Below, in pieces: positions 17,379-25,650 of a DNA stretch of 64,000 nt. Each line of letters opens with the position of its first letter. Position 1 is the stretch's first letter. The notes under the pieces were generated by a model. It ran no database searches, was not told where the DNA came from, and saw nothing but the letters and a program-made list of their open reading frames with translations. Source of the DNA: Pontiellaceae bacterium B1224 (GTDB lineage: Bacteria; Verrucomicrobiota; Kiritimatiellia; Kiritimatiellales; Pontiellaceae); NCBI GenBank assembly GCA_029432815.1, contig JAROBA010000023.1:1-64000 (forward strand), in the 5' to 3' direction. A program made the position numbers and the translations under genes.

Positions 17379-18893
17379 ATGAGAAAGAATACATCTAAAC
17401 AGATCACAATCCTCCTCGCACTTGGCACTGCATTTTTGAATGTCGTGTGCTCGCAGGTCTCAGCAGCCCCCGCGTGCATCGTGCATCCCGCGCCCGACGG
17501 GATTGAACTTTCCACCGCCTTCAGCGTGAACGTGGAAGGCCAGACCGTTCCGGTCTACAAAACCAAGGTTCCGCCGGGCGACCAGATTCCGCGGCTCAGC
17601 GGCTCCCGAAAAGAGTTTGGGTTTACCTCCCTCGCCTCCTTCGATATGGCCTCCCCCGTTGAAATCACCGTCACCAGCCCCGACCCCGTTGAATCGGTGA
17701 AAATTCTGCCGACCTCGTTTGCGACCGTTCCGAAAGTGGACGGACATAAAATCACCTTCACCCTCAACGAACCCAGACATCTGACCGTCGAAGTGAACGG
17801 CGACTGGAGCGAGTCACTCCACCTCTTTGCCAATCCTTTCGAGAAAAATATTCCGGACCCATCGGATCCAAACGTCATCTATTTCGGCCCCGGAATCCAC
17901 GAAGTCACCAATCTCACGGTCAGCAACAACACGACGATCTATCTCGCGGGCGGTGCCTACGTGCGCGGCGTTATGCAGCCCGATGAAGAGCCCGGCCCCG
18001 TCGGCCTCCGGACCATGCTGCAGCCCACCTTCACACTCAGCGGAACCAACATCAGCTTTCGCGGCCGCGGCATCGTCGATCAGGCCGAAATCGCCCCGCG
18101 GTCCAAACGCCGCTACTCGCTCATCGTACACGATTCGGAAAACGTCGAAATCGAGGGCGTCATCTTCCTCGATCCCAGCCGCTGGACCGTTCCGATCAAG
18201 CGCTCCTCAAACGTGCACGTGGACAACATTAAAATCATCGGATGGCGCGGCAACTCGGATGGCGTGGATATTTCAAGCAGTCAGAATGTACTCGTCGAAA
18301 ACTGTTTCCTGCGCACCCTCGACGATCTGGTGGTCGTTAAATCCCGTACCGGGCAGGGCGAATCCAAAAATATTCACGTGCGCAACTGCGTCCTCTGGAA
18401 CGAGCTGGCCCACGCACTCAGCATCGGCGCCGAGCTGCGCGAAAACGTAAGCCAGGTGCTCTTCGAGGATTGCGACATCATACACGACGTCGGCCGCGAA
18501 ACCGCGCTGCGCATCTACCACTGCGACTCTGGAACCGTCAGCGACATCACCTTTCAGAACATTCGCGTCGAAGAAGCCCGCCGCCTGATCTCCTGCTGGA
18601 TCGGTACAACCCGCTGGACCAAAACCCCCGAGCGCGGACACATCAAAAACGTGCTCTTCAAAGATATCACCGCCACCTCCGCCCCCATCGATCCCTCGTT
18701 GACCGGGTTTCAGGACGGCACCGACTGGAAGCCCTACGTCATTAAAGATCATGCCAGCATGGAACTCATCGGATACGACGCCGATCACCTCGTGGAAAAT
18801 GTGGTATTCGACAACGTCGTGCTCGACGGCAAAAAAGTCGAAGCCCACAACGTCACCACCAATGCATTCGTCAAAGCGGTCGAGTTTAAATAG
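17379..18893 (+). CDS. Secreted GH28-like beta-helix glycoside hydrolase
   Basis: Exported protein of 504 aa with signal peptide (TILLALGTAFLNVVCSQVSA). An N-terminal beta domain is followed by a right-handed beta-helix of polygalacturonase type: TIYLAGGAYVRGVMQ, ISFRGRGIVD, then NSDGVDISSS and LDDLVVVKS where GH28 has NTD and DD. The GHG motif region is AHALSIGAE and the RIK region is ALRIYH, so the catalytic acids are kept but the His and Lys positions differ. Acts outside the cell or in the periplasm on an unknown polysaccharide. Start at 17379 chosen for the signal peptide. Convergent with the DUF1080 gene, 22 bp away. Confidence 0.75.
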   Translation: MRKNTSKQITILLALGTAFLNVVCSQVSAAPACIVHPAPDGIELSTAFSVNVEGQTVPVYKTKVPPGDQIPRLSGSRKEFGFTSLASFDMASPVEITVTSPDPVESVKILPTSFATVPKVDGHKITFTLNEPRHLTVEVNGDWSESLHLFANPFEKNIPDPSDPNVIYFGPGIHEVTNLTVSNNTTIYLAGGAYVRGVMQPDEEPGPVGLRTMLQPTFTLSGTNISFRGRGIVDQAEIAPRSKRRYSLIVHDSENVEIEGVIFLDPSRWTVPIKRSSNVHVDNIKIIGWRGNSDGVDISSSQNVLVENCFLRTLDDLVVVKSRTGQGESKNIHVRNCVLWNELAHALSIGAELRENVSQVLFEDCDIIHDVGRETALRIYHCDSGTVSDITFQNIRVEEARRLISCWIGTTRWTKTPERGHIKNVLFKDITATSAPIDPSLTGFQDGTDWKPYVIKDHASMELIGYDADHLVENVVFDNVVLDGKKVEAHNVTTNAFVKAVEFK

Positions 18894-18915
18894 ACCGCTC
18901 TGCAAAAAGAAAAGG

Positions 18916-19611
18916 TTATAACGGACGGACGCGGATGTTGCGGAACTCCACTTTCATGACGGTTCGATCATGAATCTGAAAACCGATGATACCCTCGCGC
19001 GAACCTTTCGGATCGGGATCCTCGAAGTCCATAATTTTGATGCCGTTGATCCAATATTCCAACCGATTGCCCCGCGCCCGGATGGTCATCCGGTTCCAAT
19101 CTTCGGAACGATAGACTTCATTGATGATCTTCTGATCCGGAAGAATACGTAGCGACGGACGGGCATACCAATCGCCCAGCGAGCCCCGATTATTCCGCTT
19201 GCCCGGCTGATGGAACGCCGCGTCGAACTCATAACCCGAGGGTGCCTCATAGGAAGCCTTTCCTCGCTTGAACGGAAAGGGTTGTGCGCGATAGTAAATT
19301 CCCGTATTCCGGCTTTTGTCGCCCGTCAGCAACATCTCGCAGGTAAACTCGAAATCACCGAACGATTGTTTCGTATAAATCCACTCCGGGATTTTGATCT
19401 TCTCACCGCCCGTATCGCCAACAATACACCCATCTTCCAAAGACCACCGTTCCGACGCCTCACCCCACGCATCCAGCGTCCCGCCCGCCAGCAGATCAAT
19501 CGCTCCCTCTCCCGAAACAGCCGGCTCTACCGACTCATTTGCATTCTGCGCAAGCGCCAGACCCGGTATAAGAAGACTGGCACATAAATATAAATTTAAT
19601 CTGAGTTTCAT
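18916..19611 (-). CDS. Secreted DUF1080 (3-keto-disaccharide hydrolase-like) protein
   Basis: 231-aa exported protein with signal peptide MKLRLNLYLCASLLIPGLALA. The DUF1080 concanavalin-like domain is clear: LAGGTLDAWG, DGCIVGDTGG, FGDFEFTCEMLLTGDKSRNT, GIYYRAQPF, EDWNRMTIRARGNRLEYWIN and the ending GIIGFQIHD with VEFRNIRV. The family is linked to glycan degradation, some members cleaving 3-keto sugars. Substrate is not known. Adjacent and convergent with the GH28-like gene, so the two may serve the same glycan. Confidence 0.85.
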   Translation of the reverse strand: MKLRLNLYLCASLLIPGLALAQNANESVEPAVSGEGAIDLLAGGTLDAWGEASERWSLEDGCIVGDTGGEKIKIPEWIYTKQSFGDFEFTCEMLLTGDKSRNTGIYYRAQPFPFKRGKASYEAPSGYEFDAAFHQPGKRNNRGSLGDWYARPSLRILPDQKIINEVYRSEDWNRMTIRARGNRLEYWINGIKIMDFEDPDPKGSREGIIGFQIHDRTVMKVEFRNIRVRPL

Positions 19612-19710
19612 CGTGTGGCTCCTTTGCTTTTTATCATTTAAGTCCGTGCGAATGATTTTATGGAAAAGCTAATCCATCAATCCGAGGAACGACCACACCA
19701 CTTGATATAT

Positions 19711-21000
19711 TTATTTCCCGATTAATGCTTTTATGGAATCCAGAGCAAGCTCAAGTAGATTCAATGCTGATTGAGTGGTTTTCTTTGATTCCTTTGAGCC
19801 CATGACATCATGTTGAGCAAACATTTTCATCGCTAAATCTGTTTTTATTTTTCGGGCTTCTTCTTCTGGAAATTCATGTAAATAAGGGGCAATTGAAGCC
19901 AGCTCTAATTCCATCTTGCGATGAAGACGCTGAACCCGTTCATGCTTATCCGCTTGCTTTGCGGCATAACCCGCAAGGATACCAACTGCAACTGCAACAA
20001 AGCCACGAGTGAGGGTTACTGATGCTGTAACGACAAAGCCCTCCTTCATAGAAACAACAAAGAGTGTGATTGCAAACCCTACAAGGACAATTAGAGAGAT
20101 AAAGGCGACAACACGCCAGAAGAGGGCCGAGGTTTTCTCTGAATTTGCAATCCTCTGATACCCCCCAATCATTCCCGTATCCGTGATAACACCAACAATT
20201 TTTTCTGCGTCAATCAGCCGCTCCTGCATTTCATCAAGTACTGTATTCGATGCGTCTTTAAACTTGGTTTCAAGGGCATCTAACCGATAATTAATAGACT
20301 CGTAAAGCTCATCATATTCATTCTGCTTTTTGGTAATAATCTCCGTCCACTCTTCCCTCTTGGCATCGAGCAGGTCTTGGGTTGATCGGTGAAATTCGTC
20401 TTCTTTTGATGTGAAATTTTCCTGCCGACTTTCTTCAGCGGACTCAAACTGCTGTTCAAATTTTTGAAGCAATGCGGATGTTTCTTCGGAATGCCGCTCA
20501 ACAACGGACTGTAGGTTAGAGACATTACCCTCAAGGGTAGTCACTTGAGTTAGAGCACCACGTGCTTCGTCTTCTAGATGTCTCAAATGTTGTCCAACAG
20601 AACGGCGTAGCCCGATGGCAGCTTCACGAATTGCATCCATATCACTAGATGTAATTGGAACCGGAATTTGACTTAGATGGACAAGAATATTCTCTATTTG
20701 GTTATGAGCATTTTGGATATGCCCTTCATTTTTATTACTCTGGAAATTAGATAAATGAGACGATATCTGCGTTAGTGGTGCCTGAAGTTTATTTAGTGGA
20801 TTAATAGGAACAAGTAGCGGATCTGTAATTCCTAATCGGCGTTGCATTTCAGATAACACAAAAGATATTCGATCAATCCTTTCAATTGCGTCAGGGGTGA
20901 GGCCTTCAGAATTGGATTTTATTTCCTCTGTTGGAGTGATAGCGGAACGAAGGTCATCATGGACCTGGTGATTCTCAAACTGATTTATCAATTCCGGCAT
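19711..21000 (-). CDS. Coiled-coil protein with two membrane helices, unknown function
   Basis: 429 aa, no family recognised. Residues 1-170 are mostly helical; about 140-270 form a long coiled coil rich in Glu, Gln and Lys; two hydrophobic helices follow (LFWRVVAFISLIVLVGFAI and LTRGFVAVAVGILAGYAA, about residues 295-350); a charged helical tail ends the protein. The layout implies an inner-membrane hairpin with large cytoplasmic parts on both sides. The DNA is visibly more AT-rich than the flanking genes, which suggests recent acquisition. GAGGGGAAG precedes the ATG. No neighbour gives a functional hint; a phage-defence effector is possible but unsupported. Confidence 0.7.
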   Translation of the reverse strand: MPELINQFENHQVHDDLRSAITPTEEIKSNSEGLTPDAIERIDRISFVLSEMQRRLGITDPLLVPINPLNKLQAPLTQISSHLSNFQSNKNEGHIQNAHNQIENILVHLSQIPVPITSSDMDAIREAAIGLRRSVGQHLRHLEDEARGALTQVTTLEGNVSNLQSVVERHSEETSALLQKFEQQFESAEESRQENFTSKEDEFHRSTQDLLDAKREEWTEIITKKQNEYDELYESINYRLDALETKFKDASNTVLDEMQERLIDAEKIVGVITDTGMIGGYQRIANSEKTSALFWRVVAFISLIVLVGFAITLFVVSMKEGFVVTASVTLTRGFVAVAVGILAGYAAKQADKHERVQRLHRKMELELASIAPYLHEFPEEEARKIKTDLAMKMFAQHDVMGSKESKKTTQSALNLLELALDSIKALIGK

Positions 21001-21970
21001 TTATCTTCCCCTCATTTATTTTTCGTACTTCTACATATGCATTATGAGTTAAAGGTTCCTATGAAATAATTTTTCCAGCATTTGCTGGATGATCCAGAAG
21101 AATTTCCACTTAAAACATCCTTTTTGAAACAATGCGGAATTGTATACATATTTTTATCCATGAGCTAGAAATGGTGTGAAAGATTTCCTCCTTAGCCAAA
21201 GGCATCCGCCGCCGCGATGGCTTCTGACCGTTTTCCAAGGCTTGGAAGTCGAAGCCTAACGGTTGAGCGCTGAGCTTTTGCTTCCACGGTTAAAAAAAGT
21301 GAAGCGGGCGTAGAATGGTCCTCCGGGCCGTTTGCTTTTTGCGTTGGGTGAAACGGCGCGACTTGTAGAGAGTCTGAATACCTGGAAGACAACCACCGTT
21401 CTACGGGCGTGCGGCGTGGTAGGCAAGATGCCTGCGGTACGCGCCCTTGTATCGCAGGCGGCTCGCCTGCCCTCTGCGGAGGAAAGCGGTGCGACGGGCG
21501 GACGGTTCGTCGAACCTTCCCTACCAAACTCATTATCACGTAAATCTGCGCCATCTGCGGGCCTCATAATAATGTTCCAAGGATTGGAAGCTGGGGGATG
21601 ATCTTGCCGAACGGGGCTCTGAGGCGTCTCCCTGCTCCGTGCAGGGCGCTGTTGCTGCGGGCGGTGCGGCGGACGGACGGCTGGGACAGCCTTCCCTACC
21701 AAAACATAATCTGCGCCATCTGCGGGCCTAAAAATACCTTTCCAATGATTGGAAGTCAGGGATGCTTTAGTCCACGGAGTGATACTATTTCCGTGTTTCC
21801 GACTGAACAATCCGCCCATTAACAACATTTTTGTCTATTATAATTCCATTAACACACATTTGATTATCATTTATTCACTTCATCATATTTGTATTTTAGA
21901 AGCTTGTCGGGCCCGTCTGGATGGGGTACTAGATTTGACATTGAAAAAAACTAATGCAGGGGGATTTAAA
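21001..21970. other. 970-bp non-coding region rich in repeats
   Basis: No credible gene on either strand. 21001-21200 is AT-rich with a CCAGCA-TT-TGCTGG inverted repeat at 21075-21088. 21230-21755 is a patchwork of 15-bp palindromes, REP hairpins and a direct repeat. 21760-21970 is AT-rich and leads into the rubredoxin-like gene. Confidence 0.75.
21233..21754. repeat. Composite repeat array
   Basis: Three perfect 15-bp palindromes lie at 21233-21247, 21575-21589 and 21740-21754. Between them are a REP hairpin unit at 21498-21524 (GGTTCGTCGAACC core, identical in reverse complement to 37440-37466), a related GGCTGGGACAGCC hairpin near 21678-21691, and a GCAGGCGGCTCGCCTGC hairpin near 21454-21470. 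The string ATCTGCGCCATCTGCGGGCC occurs twice (about 21543 and 21710), each time between a CCTTCCCTACCAAA end and a palindrome, so two composite units stand in tandem. Confidence 0.8.
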
Positions 21971-22084
21971 ATGAAAACTTGGGTCTGTTCGATTTGTGGT
22001 CATGTGCACGAGGGAGAGGAACCACCGGCATTTTGTCCGGTATGCAAAGCAAACGGTTCCAAATATATCAGCTCGACGGTCTAG
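21971..22084 (+). CDS. Rubredoxin-like mini-protein
   Basis: 37-aa protein equivalent to the C-terminal rubredoxin-like domain of rubrerythrin, as a separate gene. CSICG and CPVC supply the four cysteines for one iron, with the family spacing and GHVHEGEEPP between. GGGGG lies about 8 nt before the ATG. It may carry electrons to a rubrerythrin or other oxygen-protection enzyme. It lies upstream of two nitrogenase-associated genes but 268 bp away. Confidence 0.8.
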   Translation: MKTWVCSICGHVHEGEEPPAFCPVCKANGSKYISSTV

Positions 22085-22229
22085 CGTTTCCATTAGAAAG
22101 CTACGCTGGAATGTCGGAGCATTAGTTCCGACAAACCAACCGCTTTAGATCTCTATTCAAATCCAATCATATAGAGCCGCGTCTCATGTCTCTTCCCATG
22201 TGGCGAAGGGTTTTAGCAAAACCGGATTA

Positions 22230-22288
22230 GGCAGAAATATGAAATATGAGGCGGAGGACTGGATATTTCTGCCGACCATTTTTCTGCC
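22230..22288 (+). promoter_or_regulatory. Leader inverted repeat before nitrogenase-associated gene
   Basis: Perfect 11-bp arms GGCAGAAATAT (22230-22240) and ATATTTCTGCC (22263-22273) with a 22-nt loop, and a second TTTTTCTGCC (22279-22288) that could pair with the same left arm. The elements lie 60-120 bp before the next start codon. Another hairpin, TGTCGGA / TCCGACA, lies at about 22113-22134. Confidence 0.5.
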
Positions 22289-22351
22289 TTAAATTCATTA
22301 AGGTTTCGGCTCTGCCAGATTAGATCTTAAGAAACTTCAGGAGTAGGTCAG

Positions 22352-22753
22352 ATGAAGAAAATTGTATTTTATGAAAAAACGGGCTGTAAGGGGAACGCCC
22401 GTCAAAAAGCCATGCTGGAAGCAAACGGCTACACCCTTGTGGTGAAATCAATTCTGGAAGAGCCTTGGGAGAAAAGTTCGCTGCGCCCGTTTTTTGGCGA
22501 TCTCCCGGTCTCCGACTGGTTCAACTGGAAGGCACCGGCCGTCAAACAGGGCGAAATTGATCCATGCTCTTTCCTGCCGGAAGACGCGCTCGAGCTGATG
22601 CTGCGCGAACCGATTCTAATTCGCCGGCCGCTGATTGAAATCAATGGCCGGAAAGCCTGCGGATTTGATAGTTACGTGCAGACCATGCTCGGTCTCAATA
22701 CTCAGGCCGAAGGAATGGAAGCCTGTCAGAATTCCAAAGAGCGGTGCGATTAA
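22352..22753 (+). CDS. Nitrogenase-associated ArsC/Spx-like thioredoxin-fold protein
   Basis: 133-aa protein of the ArsC-like family that includes the nitrogenase-associated protein group (TIGR01616 type, from memory). Diagnostic stretches are MKKIVFYEKTGCKGNARQK, then SLRPFFGDLPVSDWFNWKAP and REPILIRRPLIEINGRK, then GFD. Only one Cys sits in the redox position (TGCKGN), so it is not a CxxC disulfide enzyme. The following gene overlaps nothing but starts 18 bp later and is also nif-linked in other genomes. No nif structural gene is within the window. Confidence 0.82.
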   Translation: MKKIVFYEKTGCKGNARQKAMLEANGYTLVVKSILEEPWEKSSLRPFFGDLPVSDWFNWKAPAVKQGEIDPCSFLPEDALELMLREPILIRRPLIEINGRKACGFDSYVQTMLGLNTQAEGMEACQNSKERCD

Positions 22754-22770
22754 CCACCGGGGAAAAGCGT

Positions 22771-22980
22771 ATGAACACAGAAGAAACCAAAGCTCTCGAA
22801 AAGCAGATTGCCAAACTGAAATTTATCGCCGGTCAAAAAGCCAGCGAACTACATGATCTGGTTGAAGATCGATTGTGGGGCGACTTTGAAGATATACCGG
22901 CTGTTGCGGAAACAACCTACAAAGCCTGCCGAGCCTGGAAGGACAAAGTGGATGAGTTGAAAGAGAAAACCAGCGCTTAG
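22771..22980 (+). CDS. Rop-like/CCE_0567-type small metalloprotein
   Basis: 69-aa helical hairpin protein resembling the DUF683/Rop-like (CCE_0567) family found in nitrogen-fixation clusters. The recognisable core is QKASELHDLVEDRLWGDFED followed by IPAVAETTYKACRAW; the ELHDLVED stretch carries the His and acidic ligands. Start chosen at 22771 with GGGGAA upstream. It pairs with the preceding nitrogenase-associated gene, so the two are probably one transcript. Confidence 0.75.
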   Translation: MNTEETKALEKQIAKLKFIAGQKASELHDLVEDRLWGDFEDIPAVAETTYKACRAWKDKVDELKEKTSA

Positions 22981-23026
22981 CCTAGCAGTCTGTCGGAGGG
23001 AGCAGAAAGAAGGTCGTCGGACTTTT

Positions 23027-24073
23027 TTAGAGGGTTAGTACGATTTTCCCAACGTGTTTCTTTTCTAAAAACAGGGTTTGGGCTGCTGCGATTTGTTCCA
23101 AGGGAAAGACGTGGTCGACGAGCGGCACAATTTTGCCCTGCTCGATGAGCTTTACCAAATTCCCAAACACGTTTTTTTCAAGAATGGTGCACCCGAAAAA
23201 GCTAAGGTCTTTGAGGTATAGGGTTCGCACATCCAATTCGACGAGCGGTCCGCCAATGGCTCCCGAAACAGCATATCGGCCCTTTGGGCGCAGCACCTCC
23301 AGCAAATTGGGCCACTGTTTCCCGGCAACAAGATCAATCACGACATCGACACGCTCCTTGCCCAGTTTCTCCAACAGATCGTCGTTTCTGAAAACCACTT
23401 CATCTGCGCCGAGATCAGCAATCAGTTTCGCCTTCTTCTGACTGGTCACAGCAATCACATATGCCCCGCGGGCCTTTGCCAACTGGAGAGCGGCGGAACC
23501 GACGCCTCCCGATGCGCCGGTAATCAGAACGGTATCGGTCGATTTAACATGGGCGCGCGTCAGCATGTTTTCAGCGGTTGAATAGGAACAGGGAAAGGTG
23601 GCGAGTTCAACATCGGTAAGATCGCATTCCACACGATACGCATGCCGACTGGCAACAACGGTATATTCTGCAAAACCGCCATCACATTCGGAGCCGAAAT
23701 AGCCCGGAGTACTGAGTTCTTTCCCGGCGATTTCTGTGAGGCAGGGTTCAATGAGTACGCGTTCGCCGAGACGGCTGGAATCGACCAGATCTCCAACCGC
23801 AACAATATGGCCGCAAACATCTGCACCCTGAATCCGCGGAAAAGTTAATTCACTCCCGGTCCACGTTGCATCAGAAGCATCGTCGTCATTTTTTGAATAC
23901 CACCCGATTCGCGTATTTATATCGGTGTTGTTCACCCCGGCCGCAGCAACTTTGATCAAAACATCGGTCGAGCCCGGCGAAGGTACAGACAGATTTTCAT
24001 TGAGTATGAGCTGCTCCGTTCCGCCGTGACCGATCAACTGAACTCCGCGCATGGTTTTATTAATCGACTTCAT
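23027..24073 (-). CDS. Zinc-independent MDR alcohol dehydrogenase/quinone reductase
   Basis: Medium-chain reductase of about 348 aa that uses NAD(P)H. The Rossmann motif [17 protein letters not shown] is near residue 180, and the N-terminal GroES-like part contains [15 protein letters not shown] and [12 protein letters not shown]. Structural zinc ligands are not evident, which fits the quinone oxidoreductase or crotonyl-CoA reductase-like side of the family; substrate unknown. The ATG at 24073 overlaps the bioA end by 14 bp and is preceded by GAGGAA, so translation is probably coupled to bioA. A role connected with biotin is not implied. Confidence 0.85.
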   Translation of the reverse strand: MKSINKTMRGVQLIGHGGTEQLILNENLSVPSPGSTDVLIKVAAAGVNNTDINTRIGWYSKNDDDASDATWTGSELTFPRIQGADVCGHIVAVGDLVDSSRLGERVLIEPCLTEIAGKELSTPGYFGSECDGGFAEYTVVASRHAYRVECDLTDVELATFPCSYSTAENMLTRAHVKSTDTVLITGASGGVGSAALQLAKARGAYVIAVTSQKKAKLIADLGADEVVFRNDDLLEKLGKERVDVVIDLVAGKQWPNLLEVLRPKGRYAVSGAIGGPLVELDVRTLYLKDLSFFGCTILEKNVFGNLVKLIEQGKIVPLVDHVFPLEQIAAAQTLFLEKKHVGKIVLTL

Positions 24074-25391
24074 TATTGAGTTCCTCTTCGCTCTGTTTTG
24101 CGCGCGAATTGCCGAGTTCTTCAACAATTTCGCGGACGGCCTTGCCAAGTTTACTTAATTCATCCGTTTTGATGATGAAGGGCGGCATGAGATAAATCAG
24201 TTTTCCAAAGGGACGCACCCACACGCCTTTTTCCACAAAGCGCGGTTGGATGGTGGCTAGGTCGACCGGCTTATTGAGTTCGACCACACCGATAGCCCCC
24301 AGACAGCGGACCTCTTTCACCCCCGGCAAACTTGCACATGGAGCAAGTTCTGCGGTCAGCTGTTTTTCAATGGCATTCACGCGTTCCTGCCACGGGGATT
24401 CCAACAGCAGATCAATGCAGGCATTCGCCACCGCGCAGGCCAGCGGATTGCCCATGAAAGTCGGGCCGTGCATAAAAACGCCGGGCTCGCCCCTGCTGAT
24501 CGTTTCGCCCACATGATCGGTGGTCAGCGTGGCGGCGAAGCTCATATAGCCGCCGGTGACGGCTTTACCCAGACACAGAATGTCAGGAGAAATTCCGGCG
24601 TGTTCGCAGGCAAACAATTTTCCGGACCGACCGAAGCCGGTGGCAATTTCGTCAACAATCAGCAACACATCAAACTGATCGCAGAGCGCACGCAGTGCTT
24701 TGAGATATTCCGGCGAATAAAACCACATTCCCCCGGCCCCTTGCACCACCGGCTCAAGAATGACGGCGGCCAGCTCGTCAGCGTGTTGTTCCAGAATCGA
24801 GCGCATCGATTCAATATCTGTTTCGTCCCAGACATCGCCGAAACGAATGCGCGGTTGATCGGCAAAAAAGTGAATCGGCAGGCTGCCCTTAAACATTCCG
24901 TGCATGCCGGTGACCGGGTCGCAAACCGACATGGCGTGCCAGGTATCGCCATGATAGCCCGACCGGATTGTGGCGAATTTATTTTTTCCGCTCAGCCCTT
25001 TGGCCCCCCAATACTGCATCGCCATTTTCATGGCCACTTCAACCGATACCGATCCCGAATCGCAAAAGAATACTTTCTGCAAAGGCTCCGGAGTCAGGAT
25101 TACCAGTTTCCGGGCGAGAGCGACGGCCGGCTCATGGGTCAGCCCGCCGAACATGACGTGCGCCATTTTCTGGAGCTGGTCTTCGATTGCTTTATTCAGA
25201 CGCGGGTGATTATAGCCGTGAATAGCGGCCCACCAGGAGGACATACCATCGATCAGTTTCCGTCCGTCCGAGAGATAAAGGGAACACCCTTCCGCGCGCT
25301 CCACCGGAATAAAATGCTGATCTCCGCACATGGAGCTGTAGGGATGGCAGATGTGCCGCTGGTCAGTTTCAATGAGTTGTTTTGTGTTCAT
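24060..25391 (-). CDS. bioA: Adenosylmethionine-8-amino-7-oxononanoate aminotransferase
   Basis: PLP enzyme of biotin synthesis that transfers the amino group of S-adenosylmethionine to KAPA, giving DAPA. Family marks are the N-terminal [46 protein letters not shown] and the PLP-lysine region [16 protein letters not shown]. Length 443 aa is normal. The start at 25391 fits the family; the in-frame extension upstream does not. No other bio gene is nearby. It is followed, with a 14-bp overlap, by the MDR reductase. Confidence 0.95.
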   Translation of the reverse strand: MNTKQLIETDQRHICHPYSSMCGDQHFIPVERAEGCSLYLSDGRKLIDGMSSWWAAIHGYNHPRLNKAIEDQLQKMAHVMFGGLTHEPAVALARKLVILTPEPLQKVFFCDSGSVSVEVAMKMAMQYWGAKGLSGKNKFATIRSGYHGDTWHAMSVCDPVTGMHGMFKGSLPIHFFADQPRIRFGDVWDETDIESMRSILEQHADELAAVILEPVVQGAGGMWFYSPEYLKALRALCDQFDVLLIVDEIATGFGRSGKLFACEHAGISPDILCLGKAVTGGYMSFAATLTTDHVGETISRGEPGVFMHGPTFMGNPLACAVANACIDLLLESPWQERVNAIEKQLTAELAPCASLPGVKEVRCLGAIGVVELNKPVDLATIQPRFVEKGVWVRPFGKLIYLMPPFIIKTDELSKLGKAVREIVEELGNSRAKQSEEELNNEVD

Positions 25392-25459
25392 GCGGGATCG
25401 CTCAAATTCGTGCTTCGCAAAAACATATGGGAACAGAACGAGCTGACCCTGACAATTAA

Positions 25460-25483
25460 AATCCGGAGCACTCACTCCGGATT
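25460..25483. promoter_or_regulatory. Hairpin in the bioA-porin divergent region
   Basis: Perfect 9-bp arms AATCCGGAG (25460-25468) and CTCCGGATT (25475-25483). On the minus strand it is followed by TTAATT, giving a weak terminator or attenuator 70 bp before bioA. No BirA-like operator is evident. Confidence 0.5.
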
Positions 25484-25650
25484 AATCCGGCTGTTCCCTT
25501 GCGTCACCTTCTGCAGTCCGATACGTTTTTGTGCTTAATTTCTGAGGAAAATTAAATTTTTCCTCTTTCCCACTGCGTGTGAAGTCATTTTACACGAGTC
25601 TGTTACCCCTGATTTCCAGGCGGTTGAATGATAACAATAAGGAGCATGGT

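Noticed and set aside
21233-21754. CRISPR array
   Set aside because: Repeats are of several types, unequally spaced and short; no cas genes are near.
21256-21828. Long open frames in the 21.2-21.8 kb region
   Set aside because: They run through repeats and palindromes, have Arg/Pro-rich low-quality sequence and no start signals.
21935-21970. TTGACA at 21935 as promoter of the rubredoxin-like gene
   Set aside because: No acceptable -10 box at 16-18 bp; the following bases run directly into the Shine-Dalgarno.
22201-22220. TGGC...GC as a sigma54 promoter for the nif-linked genes
   Set aside because: Spacing between the GG and GC elements is 12 instead of 10, and no NifA-type TGT-N10-ACA site was seen.
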